The notes under the pieces are model-generated. The model worked only from the letters and a program-made list of their open reading frames with translations, searched no databases and was not told the origin of the DNA. Position numbers and translations under genes: made by a program. This document shows positions 35,196-47,836 of a DNA stretch of 64,000 nt, piece after piece. Source of the stretch: Albugo candida (lineage: Eukaryota; Oomycota; Peronosporomycetes; Albuginales); NCBI GenBank assembly GCA_040437565.1, contig JBDOQK010000021.1, positions 434,001 to 498,000 on the forward strand. Direction: 5' to 3'. Within the stretch, counting starts at the first letter, position 1. Each line of letters begins with the position of its first letter.

Positions 35196-37798
35196 GTACA
35201 TGCGGTACTGTCGTTGCCTCGTCACAGGGTGACCAAAAGGCAACTGCAAGTGTGGACCACACTAAATGTCCCACTCTTGCTGACCTTATCAAGTCACAGG
35301 AGTCCTTGCGTAGTCACAGGAGTCCTTGCGTAAGGACCGGGCTAGAGCTTGGGCGAAATTTCGCGTGAAGCTCCCAATGCCGAAAGCCTCGTATGTCAAG
35401 GCTATTTTGCAGCTATATGCTGATGGGGAGCATCCGAATTGGTCTATTTTGTCTGCGAAACTGGAAGCAGCAAGACCTTTCCAAATCCGGAAAGCAACCT
35501 TTCCCATGGTCTTGGAGACGGGTCAGAGACTGAACCGTACTCTCAATGGGAAAATTTTATCCTCTCTGATGCGAGACCACGGCAATCCGGTCTTTGAAAG
35601 TTTACTGAAGACCCGGTAATTGCTCAGGTATCCAAAATGCCTGGGGGAAACATCAGAGTGATGGTCACCACGGCGGATACCTGCCAGCAGCTGGAGTGTC
35701 AGCCGGTGATTATCCTTGGGCAAAAGCATTTTTTTCGGGAGTTTGATACTCTCAAAACAAAATACTACCTCGATGTCTTCGGCGTTGGCGTGGAGGAAGA
35801 ACGGAACAACATTCTCCGCGCTCTTCACAAACTCGGGTGTCAAGTAGGGTATGGTAACTTTCGCGAGACGGTTCCCACTAAAGAAGTGGTGATGTCGGCA
35901 TGACAAGTTTACTTTGGCTGTTCGACGTGTCCCTATCAACTGGTCAGAGTTGGTAAAGTGATTGAACAAATCGCTTACGACAAACAGCTCTACCCAGTAC
36001 GGGGTAAAAATGCTCCTATTTTAACGGAACGACCACGTTTTGGCCAACATGGTCCTTACTGCTTGGATTTGGGTGCTGTCTTAGCCTCGGGAGCACGGCA
36101 AGAGCCAAACGAAAAGAAACAGAATAACACCAACAAAAAACCAAACACAAATCACACTCAACCTCACAATCAACAATAAGCAAAACCGCAACATGGAAAA
36201 CAAAAACAACTAAACCGCGCCAACGGCAGTCGCCGTGGTCCCAAAAAAGGTAGAGAAGCCAGTTCAAATTTAAGAATTGGAGACGAGGTGACCGGAGCGA
36301 AAACAATCCGACCAAATTTCGTTGGAGCTCAACACTCCTCCCTCTATCACACCACCAGGGTCACCAACCTTATCGCAACCCAATCCCCCCATTCTACACT
36401 TGAAAAGTCAATCATCTTTCCATCCACGGGTGGAGAAGGATGGTGACAAATACATGCAGTTCGCATGGACGCGAGGAAAGAATAATCCCACTGAGCCTTT
36501 CGACCAAATGGTTTCCAATGCACCACATCGGGCACTCCCAACGTTGGCGACAAGCAATTACTTTGCTGTGCTCGCAACTATGGAGGTGGAGGTCAAAGAA
36601 GTCCAAGCGGTTGCCAACCGGAGCATGGCAACCGCATTCAAATTATTCCCGTGAAAGCACGGATGCCAAAGGATGTGGCCACTTTTTAGCGCAATTTTAT
36701 AAGAAGCTTCATACAAAACGGTAGAAAAAGCGGAGCGACCAATTCGAATAGGTGAAATCGGAGAGCTCATGAAAATAGATTCCAAAAATTCACTCCACTA
36801 GCTTCGACCTGACAAGCTGGTTCAGGGCGATGCGTGCATCCCTCATGTGCTTCGGCTGGTACAATTTTGTACCAACCCAGACCAAATCATCCGAGGAGCA
36901 TTACATCATCCCATCACTATGCATGGGGTGCTTATTTCATGCATGGAGACGAATGATCCTGCGTTGGACGAAGTAGCACATCTGCTTCTAATCAATCGCG
37001 TTTTGCGGCGCACAATCTCGGCGAAGATGTCACGTTTACGACGCGATGGAATCGCCACGTTGGTGGGAAAGTTCCCACAAAGAGAGATGTATTGTTCGAG
37101 AAAGTGATGCTGCTGTGGTGGAAGTCAGTGCCGGACACTGCTCACGGTTTGACTCGGGCGACCAAAGCTCTCGCATTATTGAAACTATTATTTATGTCTA
37201 CTGCCCCGACATTTTACACAAACGATCACTGGATCCACTATCCTATCGATAGACCAGTGATTTGGATTCCGGGCACCATTGTTGTTTACTCCCAATCAAA
37301 GTGCTCATCTCCAAAAAAGGAACTTGTAGTTCACCGTCTTGTCGGCGAAGATATAAAAACTCTTTGCTGAGTAGGTGAATGATCTCAGTCGAGGCGCTAC
37401 CGTCAAAGATATCGTCACTACTATCGCGATCACTGCAATTCAAGCGGATGCATATATGTGTCGGTTTCCAAGTGCGGACGAGTCTTAACACAGCTTCGGG
37501 CTCTTGAATAACAAGCTCGTGGTTTTATACAAAACCACGCTCCTCCGATGTGGGCATAAAGTGTTGGTCTTGATGGTTTGGTGGTAAATGGCAAGGACTT
37601 CTCTGTGGCGATATCGGCGAGTTCTCAGTAAATCTTAGCTTTTTCCTAGAAGAGAAAGCAACACTCCACCTCTCAAAAGCAGATGGTGAAACGAGGTTGA
37701 TTTCTGGTCCACTTCAGCTTAAATGCTAAGGACACCTCGATTATTTCAACGTGGAACAATATCTCAGCACTCACGGTGAATGTTAATGGAATTCATAA
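35196..37798 (+). mobile_element. Non-LTR retrotransposon (LINE), 5' half, plus strand
   Basis: A long first-ORF-like region decays over several frames: KATASVDHTKCPTLADL and KSQESL near 35240-35310, AWAKFRVKLP at about 35345, RTLNGKILSSLMRDHGNPVF near 35535-35595, VRGKNAPILTERPRFGQHGPY near 35995-36060 and WIPGTIVV near 37263. The last bases before the gap encode LTVNVNGIH, the usual start of an APE endonuclease domain. The same order of motifs is found in mirror image at 37899-40500. Reverse transcriptase is not present. The ORF1-type protein resembles none that I can name. Stops and frameshifts show it is inactive. Confidence 0.7.
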
Positions 37799-37898
37799 NN
37801 NNNNNNNNNNNNNNNNNNNNNNNNNNNNNNNNNNNNNNNNNNNNNNNNNNNNNNNNNNNNNNNNNNNNNNNNNNNNNNNNNNNNNNNNNNNNNNNNNN
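37799..37898. other. Assembly gap (100 N) between two facing LINE halves
   Basis: Exactly 100 N. The flanks are different parts of the same element in opposite orientation, so the missing 3' parts (reverse transcriptase) of one or both LINEs may belong here. Confidence 0.9.
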
Positions 37899-40500
37899 GT
37901 GTAGAATTGTTCCACTTGAAGCATCGATAGCTGGATCGAGTGGTGTATAAAAATCACCAAATATGAGATGAGTTGCGGTCGATTCGGAAGTGGTGGAGAG
38001 AAATAACTCATAAAAATCACTCTTTCCTCGGCCCGCATTGGTGCATATACATTGCGAATATACACCGGTGCGTCGTGAATGAGAGGAACCAAAACCAAAT
38101 AACAATTTGGAATACTTCGTTCGGTGAATTCGTCACCAATTGGTTGTGAACTTGGAACTTTGTCTCTTGAAAACAACGAATGGAGTACTGTGATAGGACG
38201 TGATCGATAAGATGACGATTTTTATGGATCCCATCGGCATTCAACGTGAGTGCTTAGATATCGTTCCACTCTGAAATTATCGACGAGCCCTTAGCATTCA
38301 CGCTGAAGTTGACCGTCAATCAACTTTCTCCTTCCATTTTGAGTCGAGAGGTTTAGTTTTCCTAACTCTTCCGGGAAAAAGAAAGTTTCGAGAGAGAGCT
38401 CTTCAATTTCGCCACAGAGAACCCCTTGCCATTCACCAACGAATCATTGAGACCAAGACTTAATGCCTACCTCTGAGTGTGACAACGATAGTAGCACATT
38501 GGCTGGCAACAAGGGACTGTTTCCTGGAATCCAAATAAATGCCGCTTCAGTGTGATATTTGGCCAAATCATCATTTGTGTAAAAAATGGGGGCAGTATAC
38601 ATAACACCTTTAGTCGCTCTTGACAAACCGAGAACCATTTCCGGCATCGCCCTTCACCATAAGGCGATTTTCTTGAAAATCACATTTCGTTGCAACGGAA
38701 CTTTCCCACCAACATTTCGACTCCATCGTGTAGGGAACGTGACATCTTCATTCAAATTTTGAGCAGTGAAACTTGAGTGACCAGCAGTAAATGCGCAACA
38801 TCGTCCAATGCTTTGTCATTGGACTCCATACAGGCAAGTAACACACACTTATAGCGATTGGATAATCAGGTGCTGATCGAATATTGACCGGATTTGTGCT
38901 GAACTGAATCAGCCTGCTTGGACCAGCTTGTCCGGTCTAATCGCGTGGATGGCATTTTTGAAATCAAATTCCATTAGCTCTCCCACCTCGCCAAGTCTGA
39001 TTGCTCGCTCCAATTTTCAACCTTTGTGTGGCATTCTCGAAAAGAATGAGCTGTCGATTTCAGATTGGCTACTTTTTCTGGAATACGTGTTGTCACGGGA
39101 GAAATGTGAATTTGTGTGCCATGTTCCGGATTGCCAATTGCTTCGACTTCCTTTCTCCCTACCTCCATTTCCGAGAGAACAGACAAATAGTTCTTTTTGG
39201 TCACCAAACCAGGTAGAGCACTAGGTCGTGCTTTTTACCCCATGTGTCGAAATGGGTCCAAACGTGTGACGTTTACCTTGTGAACGAACCGCCTACATGG
39301 TGATATACCCATCCCTTCCACTGGTTCTGATAAGACGAGTGGAGCTGGTTTTCTTCAAGTACGAGAAGAGGAAGGGTTGGTTGCGTCAGTTCCGGGATTT
39401 CTGGTGGTGTGATATCTGGAAGAGAGTTGAACTCCAACGAAATTTGGTAGGAAAGTTTTTGTTCGACTTTCATTGTTGCCTTCTATTGATCGAGAATCGC
39501 TACATCCCTGGGTTGTCTGGCGACCACAGATGCCGCATTTGGTATTTCTTGCTGATTTTTGAACTTTTGTTCCGTCAGTGGGAATGGCTTCTAGATCCAA
39601 ACAATATGGACCACGCTGACCGTGCCATGCACGTTCCGTTGGAATCGGAGCATTCTTACTCCTTACAGAAAAAATTGATTTGCCGAAAGCGATTTGCTCG
39701 CATACTTTCCCTACACGCAACAATGTTCCAGGCATGTGTAGGACGCAGAGAAAACTCTCAACGTCGTTTTAACGACTCCTTTGGAGGAATTTGCTTCTTG
39801 AAATGTATCGAAAACGATTACGCGATTTCTTTAGTGAAGGGATATCTAAATACTATTCCAATCAACTTTCAGACCGAGTCCAAACATGTTTATTTAATAC
39901 CGGCGTTCTAAAGTTTCGTGCTCTTTGAAGAAGTACTTTCACCTCGAACGGTGACCGTCTGGCACTCCAGTTGTTCAAACGCGTCTCTAGACGTGAACAT
40001 CATACGAACAATTTCTCCTGGGAGTTTCGACGCCTATCAAATCTGACGACTATCCAGGAGAGACTCAAACACCGGGTTGCCGTGATGCCGGAGGAGTGAT
40101 GTCAGTAATTTACATTTAGAACGCGAGTCGAAGCCTGACCCCCCCAAAAAAAAACTCATTGGAAAACTGCTTTTGTAATCTTCAAAGGACTTGCGGCCTC
40201 GATTTTGGCGACCACGACTTATCAATCCGGATAATCTTCCGCATAAGTTCAGATCTTGCAGCAAAATTTGAAGATTTTGTCTTTGGGAGCTCCACGCGGT
40301 ATTGCGCTTTCGCTCTATCACTGTCTTTGCGCGTGGATTCATCAGACTTGAAGGGTTCTGCCAAAGTGGGACGTTTGGTTTCGTCCACGCTTGCAGTTGC
40401 CTTGGCACCACTCCGTGACGAGGCATTGACAGTACCATCGGCATTAACCTGTGCAGTCACACTGGTGGTGGGGTACTCTCCACGTCTTCGCACAGGGGTG
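37899..40500 (-). mobile_element. Non-LTR retrotransposon (LINE), 5' half, minus strand
   Basis: A second copy of the same LINE family, on the minus strand. It begins near 40500 (VNADGTVNASSRSGAKATASVDETKRPTL) and runs through HHGNPVFESLL, RSKNAPIPTERAWHGQRGPYCLDL (about 39600-39680) with an adjoining CGIC motif, LSRATKG...FYTND...WIPGN (about 38520-38630). It then enters an APE endonuclease: LNADGIHKNRHLIDHVL and CFQETK (38244-38150), VYIRNVYAP (about 38050), and LIFGDF-TPLDPAID (37920-37970). These match the family's N-x-N-G, Q-E-T-K and G-D-F-N landmarks, the last Asn being replaced by Tyr. Several frames are used, so it is inactive. It borders the Gypsy fragment on its right. Confidence 0.75.
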
Positions 40501-42290
40501 ATGACTCATCAACAATCATGCAGTCAGCCGAGGCAAGGTGGCTCACGATGGTTGTCACGTCACTACAAGTGGAAGCTGGAACCCGTGGCTGTGTCTATAC
40601 GTCGACTTAAACAAGTATGTTCGAGCTATCTCAGTAAATCGGCGGGCTACGTAATAGCCGGCGAATTGAATAGTCTCAAACACTACACTGTTACTTTCCC
40701 TGGGTCGAAATCAGCAATAACATCAGGTCGAACGTGATATAGATACTGTTTACACTGTCCATATATTCCACATATCTTAATTAGGCGCTGCTGAAAGTAC
40801 GAAGGTTTTGTCGACCCTGTACTCTTCTGACATTGGTTATGCTTGTATCCCACTTCATCGCATTCGTGTCAGCGAATGGTATATCCAATCTCTCGATCGA
40901 TTGTTGCGTTCTTCACGACAAGTCTTTGTCACTAGAGTGTTACGGTTGTTGCGCCAAACTNNNNNNNNNNNNNNNNNNNNNNNNNNNNNNNNNNNNNNNN
41001 NNNNNNNNNNNNNNNNNNNNNNNNNNNNNNNNNNNNNNNNNNNNNNNNNNNNNNNNNNNNTCTCTTCGTGGGATGACTCGATGTCCACGTTCCGTCAAAA
41101 CGACGCGCTTGTACCTTTTGTGCGCTTAGTATTTTTGAGGCCAGACCAGGTTTGATCAGATTTGTGGACGCACCAGAGTCGATCAAAATCTTGACGGATT
41201 TGTTTCCAATGACACCATCACGTACTAGTAGTCGACCTTGCACAGGCATGTCCGATCCGAAGCTGCTTGATTCTAAGCTAATAGGTTCTACTTCTGTCAT
41301 CTTTTGGACCTTCAAGGCATTGATCGTGACACGGTCGTAAAAAGTGGATTCTTGTTCGTCCTCACGGCTGTTCACATGGTTAACTTGCTGACGACTTACA
41401 TTTTGCTGATAATTCCGTTCGGAACGATTGTTACCTCGATCATTACGTGGCTGGCGCTGAAGACACTGTGCGGAGCGATGATTTGGACTTCCGCACTTGA
41501 AGTACAAATTACGGCGGCGACATTCGTCACGAGACGGATTTTGTACGTAGCTGATGTCCATTGGCTCCGGACCATCGTTCAATCGATATCGATGACTGCT
41601 TTCGTATGGCCTGTACCGCGGTCTATCGTGCGAAATTCCTCGAGAATGTCTCGTCGGATGAGAACGGTCAAAGTCTAACGCAACCGTAATAGCTTCGGAG
41701 AGTGTTGTACAGCGACGGTACTGAATTTCTTCCCGCGTGCGACCTTTCAGTCCACGGAGAAAGTACATCTGGTCCAGCTCGCTCATCTCTTGAACTTGAG
41801 TGACTACGTGGCGAACTTGCACACACAATCAGGAAGATCTTCGCAATCGCCCTCTCTCATATTGTTCATATCCTCACGAAGACGCTCTTGCAGATCAACA
41901 GGGGCAAATTCACGTTCAACTTTGCTGAAGAAATCGTCCACGTTTGTGACATACTGTTTTTGCATCACATACCACTGAGCGGCTCCTTTCTTCATTGTAC
42001 CGCCTGAAAGAGCGAGTATTCTTTGAGAAAGTTATAGACTCTTCCAGCTCACTCCTCTTGCAAAGAAGTATTGTTCCACTTGCTCCTTGTGAGTTGAAAT
42101 GATTCATCCAACCTACCTCCATACGTCGGAAGGTTCACACCCACCCTCTAGCTTGATTTCCGAAAGCTGTTTTGATTTTTGAAATTGCTCGAGCAATTGC
42201 GCTTGTTTTTCCATAGTTTTAACCATAGACTACAGCAATTGTGCATGCTGATCAGAAGTCATCGGGGTGAACATTGTTGAACCAATACGA
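40501..42290 (-). mobile_element. Ty3/Gypsy element, gag-protease part (broken)
   Basis: The minus strand holds a gag region with the zinc knuckle CGSPNHRSAQC near 41480-41520 and an aspartic protease with ILIDSGAST near 41165-41190. The best-preserved frame is 40932-41828. The capsid-like part and leader extend to about 42280 and join the LTR. Reverse transcriptase and integrase are missing: the element is cut off where the LINE starts near 40500. A handful of breaks are present. It looks younger than the fragment at 10840-11380. Confidence 0.8.
40961..41060. other. Assembly gap (100 N), in the Gypsy element
   Basis: Exactly 100 N; I see no clear long repeated flank here. Confidence 0.9.
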
Positions 42291-42870
42291 TTAGTTAACT
42301 CTACGTGGTTGATCTGGGGTCCTTTTTGGCTCTTGAGTGCTTCTCTTGACAACCTTTGGTCCGGGTTTTAAGGAGGTTTTCGACTTGGCGGTCGGCACAA
42401 GGGACTCGGATAATTTTGACCCTGTGCTTAGCGATTTCGCGTGAGATGCGCAGGTTCACAGTGCTCTCGAATCTGAGCAAGTCACTGGCGTGCGAGAGTA
42501 AGGGCATTTTGATGTTTTTTGCGCGAGTCGGAGCGGTAAGACGTGTCCGGGTGTTTCTCGAGGCGGCAAGAATGCGGCTGGTGCGGTAGGGACGGTGAGC
42601 ACGGCGAAGACGGCGATGCTGGAAAACGGCGATGCTGCAGGGACGACGAGGACGGCGGGGACGGTGAGGACCAACAAGTGCTACCAGATTTGAAGACTGA
42701 TTGTTCACTTAGAACTTTAAAACTGACTTAATATAGGTCCTTAGTTCGCTACCCTGTGCTACCTCTAAGCCTATCATTCTAGGTCCCTCTATAATGTTCC
42801 TAATGACGTCATCTTGTGACGTCAGAACATAACGTCAGCCTATGACGTCATGGCTTGTCTACCATACAGT
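42291..42870 (-). repeat. Ty3/Gypsy LTR with CRE-like motifs
   Basis: Located directly before the gag leader of the minus-strand Gypsy element and similar to 10970-11380. It carries four TGACGTCA-like motifs between 42803 and 42850. Exact LTR ends cannot be set because the partner LTR is not in the window. Confidence 0.6.
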
Positions 42871-44244
42871 CAGCTCAATCTTGTTGCCCGACTCGGCGGC
42901 ATAACAACTCTATCATGTGCAGCACTCGACGCATTTCTTATAATCACTAGAATGGCCGACTGGACATTGCTGCAATGATGAATATTGGTTAAAATCGGCG
43001 GTCTTCCATTTTGCAGTTCCAATTCCACCACGCCTCTGGCTTCATATCAATATATGCAAACGACTCATTCTTTGCAAGATAGATACCATCATTAGACTTT
43101 CAGAAGTTATAAATTTTTTCGTTAGGACATCGTAGCTCACATTTGTCGCCATAGTTTTAGCATCATAGCCTGTAACAACTCAGCTAGCACGATGATAGAA
43201 ATGATAATGTATTGAAGTTATTGAAAAACACAAAAGCAAAAGTCCTTCTTTACTCGAGCCTTTAAGATTTAAGATGCACCACTTTTACAAGATTGGAGCA
43301 CACAATGACGTTTATACCGGTAACATGGGATGAAGCTATTCGAAGACTCTTATTTGTAGAGGTAGGTATCGTACTATCTATTGGATGATCAATCCCCGTG
43401 CATGAAGAACACGTTCTATATTCAGTGAATGATTATGAACTTATGGAAGCAACTGACACAAATTGGCTGAGCTTATCGCCTCCCGTCGATACCTTTATAC
43501 TAGAGAGATAAATCGCAGCCAGATAGCTGAGTATCAGGCGTTACAACTGAGATGAGATTCACTAACTATATTTGTCTGCGCCAATACGAAACGGTGACGC
43601 ACAGTTAATAGTCAAAACGAGATGCATAAGAAAATCTCTGCTGCGAATATTTTTGGACTGAATCATTCCGAATTCCTGATATAGCCCAGCTGTTAGAAAG
43701 ACTATCAAATTGCGATTTGCTTCGTTCGCATGATATGGCAGTTGACGTTTTCACTCTGCTACATATTTATGCTATTTGATACCATAGCCACTATAAAATC
43801 ATGCCTGTATTCTCGTCAGCCAGTCCTTAGTGCTGATGAACTTGTACCTTATTTGGTGATGTCTCTCGACAGGAATTGTAGTGTTCTATATAATTCCAGC
43901 TTTCTGTTTGAAGGCTCCGAGTAGTCTGATTCGGAGACCAACACAAGTTTTCGAAAGAAAAGACGAGTCGACCTAGTTCATCGATACTGGATCTAACCGA
44001 CTACTTTGTAACAAAACCAGACATAAGTGATAATAAGAACATGAGAGTCGGTCCTTTCAAAGTTTGCTGTTTGGAGGAGCGATTTCAAATGACTTGATTG
44101 CGAAGTAATCTGCGCGTGTGTACCCAGCCATACACTGATAAACTTATAAGGAGCTCCTATCTATGATGAAGAAACGTTTTCTGCAAAAAATGGCTAGATT
44201 ACTCACCGCATATCGGATGAAGTAATATGTGCATTTCATAACGT
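42871..44244. other. Gene-poor stretch
   Basis: Nothing recognisable apart from a short frame with a signal-like start at 43730-43924 (listed separately). Confidence 0.4.
43730..43924 (+). CDS. Hypothetical 64-residue protein with signal-like N-terminus
   Basis: The first 24 residues (IWQLTFSLCYIFMLFDTIAT) are hydrophobic and could be a signal peptide or membrane anchor; the rest is short and has no motif. Chance occurrence is quite possible in AT-rich DNA. Confidence 0.15.
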   Translation: MIWQLTFSLCYIFMLFDTIATIKSCLYSRQPVLSADELVPYLVMSLDRNCSVLYNSSFLFEGSE

Positions 44245-47200
44245 GATATTTCATGTATATTCTTTGGGTCGTGTAAGTGTCTGTTCCTGTCAGTACGCTT
44301 TAGAGTTAACTTTTTATTTGTCATGGTTTTTGGATAGGGTAAAGCGAATGTTCGGCAGCTTACATGCAAATGTCACTAACTTTATAAAGTCCATATCAAT
44401 GCACCCTTGGAATTCTGTATCTGCATTTGATTCATTTTACATCAATGGTAGTGACTTTGGTGAAGTGTTTTAAATTTTGCGCCCAAAGAAGACTCTGCAC
44501 AACTTTTATGCATAGTACTGTCGTACTATGGGGTAGCGGTGTTACCAGATAACACAGCAATTCTACTCATGAGCCACAAGCAAGCTACAAAAACAGCACC
44601 ATTCTCTCACACGTTTGTTATCGAAAAAAATCAAAAAGACCAGCAACATTTTCCATAGATACTCGAGAACTACACTAAGCTAACGCTTCACGCGTTAGGA
44701 GCGCTGGTTGTAAATATAAAAATCTCAATTATGAAGCGAACGCTCTATAATGTTTACCTTCAATTGCTTGCGATGAAGCTACTTTGCGGCTTAGAAATGA
44801 CACAGGAATGATATGGATCACCCTACCATGCATGCTCGTTGCCGTTTTGTATAGCGAGCATAGTGAATTGCCGTTGCAAGCGCTGTTTCTTTAAAAATAA
44901 CGATTGCTTTCGTGCATGTCGCATTCATTTGATCCTCACACAGTAGCCATGAGTAGGCTGTCTCAGTCTGTGTGTCAACTTTTCAGCAAGAAAATGATAA
45001 ATGCACGCAGTACAGCAATATTCTCATTTTGAACCATCTACTTTATCAAAGCATGGGCTCGCTGTGTGCTGGAAGGAAATGGTTCCGTGTAGTCTCACGT
45101 GATAACGTCTCAAAGCAACTTAAATTTGATTTCCGCACACGCCATGTTTATCCACAGAGCGACAACCTTTCATTGCCCTCTCAACAAAACCGTTGTTGGC
45201 CTGTCATCTTTCGTTACCAAGGAATAGTAGGTCTAACTCGATCAATTCTTTATATCTCATTGCGACCACACAATCAAAATGTCCTGATTGTCAATGTCTT
45301 ACCAAAATTAATTTGGAAAACCAGGGACTAATGGCGTGTAGATGCGGAAAGCTGTTCTGCGGATGCTGAAGTCCACAGATGTTCTATGCGACGTTTTGAA
45401 TAGAAGTATTGCCGCATTCTGAGAAAAATATGGACTAAGTTGGGTGGTCGTAATCACTCCAGACTTCAGTAGGCTAACCAAATTGACAGTGGGGTGAGTC
45501 CTGATGATTGTAAAAGTAAGCGCTGTAGCCACAGGTGTAGTCCGGTCAATTCCGTCACTTCACGGACTACGTAGCGTTTGTATCCGTCGTAGTGAATATC
45601 TCACCTCAACTCCTCATTATTTCCACACAGCAATATGTCAGTTTACCAAAAGGAAGGATAAGCTGCTTGATTGGTGGTAGCTGCCAAAGTGAGTATATTA
45701 TACTTATTTCTCTACTCGACTTTTCATTCACGCAGCCTAACGTCGTGCGTACCGTCCCTATCCATGACGTACCACCCACGTCGTGATTATACCGCGAAAC
45801 TGGATGCCTGCTGTGTCTCGAACGCCGCGAGGATTCAACCCAATATGTTCCACGGGAGATTGATTTGCCACGTAGCGTAATACTTGTGATTTGTCTTATC
45901 AAACTTCACCGGTGACGTAAACCATGAAATCAGTGGTCCACTCAAGTTGCATGTGCATGTTTCCCCGTGTGGAGCGAGAAGTCAGTCTCGCACTGCCATA
46001 TGTTATGAAGCTGCGCTGCCCCGTCGATTCTGAGTGATGACCAGACTTGCTGTCAAGAGTCCTCTGGGATGCGGCGTTCACAGCATCAGCTACATTCAAT
46101 GCTCAATATTTCTTGCAAGTCACGCTTATATGACCCTTCTTCTCACAATGAAAAAAAGAACAAGTCTTTTCGTTCTCTCGTCATGTTCTATGCAGACGGT
46201 GTCTAACTCCCTCGACCTTGAAAGTAGCTACTGGCGACGCGGGTTTAAGGTGACATTACGGAGAATTCATCGGGGTAAGAGCAATAATATTATAACTTGC
46301 CTAAACAGCCTTCCCGCTGCTAATTTTATTTATTCACGCCAGAGGAACTCCTTGAGTATAATTTATGGGTAAACAAGCCCAACAAAATCGTCATGTGAAC
46401 ATTCACGAGACGGAATCATCGTTCTTTGATGTAACGACCAATCAAGTCTGGCACTTTGACATCATCAGCAGGAGAACCCAATCGCCCGGTATATGCATGC
46501 CATACTTGAGGATGTTACGTCGTGCCAGATAAACACCTGCCTGGAACACTTCTTTTTACTCGAAGCTTTCTATGAAAGCTTCAAATCCCTGATTTGTAGT
46601 ACCTCGGCTCAGAGAGGCACATTTGCGCTTGTGATGCTCTGTCTGAAGATTTTTGTGGCAGCTGCCGGCGCATAAACTAGCCCCCTCGCTCGCTGCTATT
46701 GTACGTCGTTACCTATGTCTTGCTCTAATATGTTGCGCTGGAATTGGCACTAATTCGTCTGAAGAGAGGAAAGCGTCATATCGGGCTAGTTTCGGTGCGT
46801 TTCTCCACATAAGTGCGAAGGTGCTGCTACCGGTAGGCACGGACGAAGCTCAGTCACCTTCAACTCTTCGAGATTTTAGCCTGTTAAGGCGAGCTCCAAT
46901 GTCCCTTTTCATCGTCGTCTTCAATTCTAGCAGCTTGATCAGATAAATTTGCGCTCATAATCTTTCAGCAACTTGAGGACAGCATCCTTGGAGGGCATGC
47001 TGAATTAAGTATAGTATCCTGAATTGAATAGGTTGAATCGTCTCAAGCAGACTTACCTGGTGCTGTGACATTTGCACTACTCGCGCCGGTATTATATCGC
47101 TACATGCGATTCTCGCTATGTCAAAAACTTTGGAAAATTATATCGTCTCTAAAACATGCCTTCTTGACCGCAGGAATACTTTACTTCTTGTGAACAGTGT

Positions 47201-47836
47201 TGGAACAACAAAGCGTCAGGGACGTTTTGTCAAGTAAACTCAACAATATCTTGGTNNNNNNNNNNNNNNNNNNNNNNNNNNNNNNNNNNNNNNNNNNNNN
47301 NNNNNNNNNNNNNNNNNNNNNNNNNNNNNNNNNNNNNNNNNNNNNNNNNNNNNNNGTCGTCTTCAATTCTAGCAGCTTGATCAGATAAATTTGCGCTCAT
47401 AATCTTTCAGCAACTTGAGGAAAGCATCCTTGGAGGGCATGCTGAATTAAGTATAGTATCCTGAATTGAATAGGTTGAATCGTCTCAAGCAGACTTACCT
47501 GGTGCTGTGACATTTGCACTACTCGCGCCGGTATTATATCGCTACATGCGATTCTCGCTATGTCAAAAACTTTGGAAAATTATATCGTCTCTAAAACATG
47601 CCTTCTTGACCGCAGGAATACTTTACTTCTTGTGAACAGTGTTGGAACAACAAAGCGTCAGGGACGTTTTGTCAAGTAAACTCAACAATATCTTGGTTAA
47701 GACCAAACGGGGCAAAGTATCTCCAATATTAAGAGTCGATGATATAAAAGCAGTAATTTGTTTGTCCTGTAAATAACACTTCAGACTAGCAAGCGTCACT
47801 ATATATATAGTGATACTATTCCAACAAGCTCTTTCT
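44245..47836 (-). mobile_element. Decayed retroelement-like block, second copy (A2)
   Basis: Direct repeat of 24190-27287, uninterrupted and continuing straight into block B2. On the minus strand around 46120-46165 a gag-type zinc knuckle (CEKKGHISVTC) is readable, followed by a protein-like stretch (45899-46099). The rest is heavily broken. About 440 bp of its length is gap artefact. Old fossil; family uncertain, with Copia-like spacing of the knuckle. Confidence 0.5.
47256..47355. other. Assembly gap (100 N) with repeated flank
   Basis: Exactly 100 N. Bases 46914-47255 recur as 47356-47697 with at least one mismatch, so the two sides may be two haplotypes. Confidence 0.95.

Noticed and set aside
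36016-36315. 99-codon minus-strand frame with hydrophobic stretches
   Set aside because: It is the antisense of the LINE first ORF.
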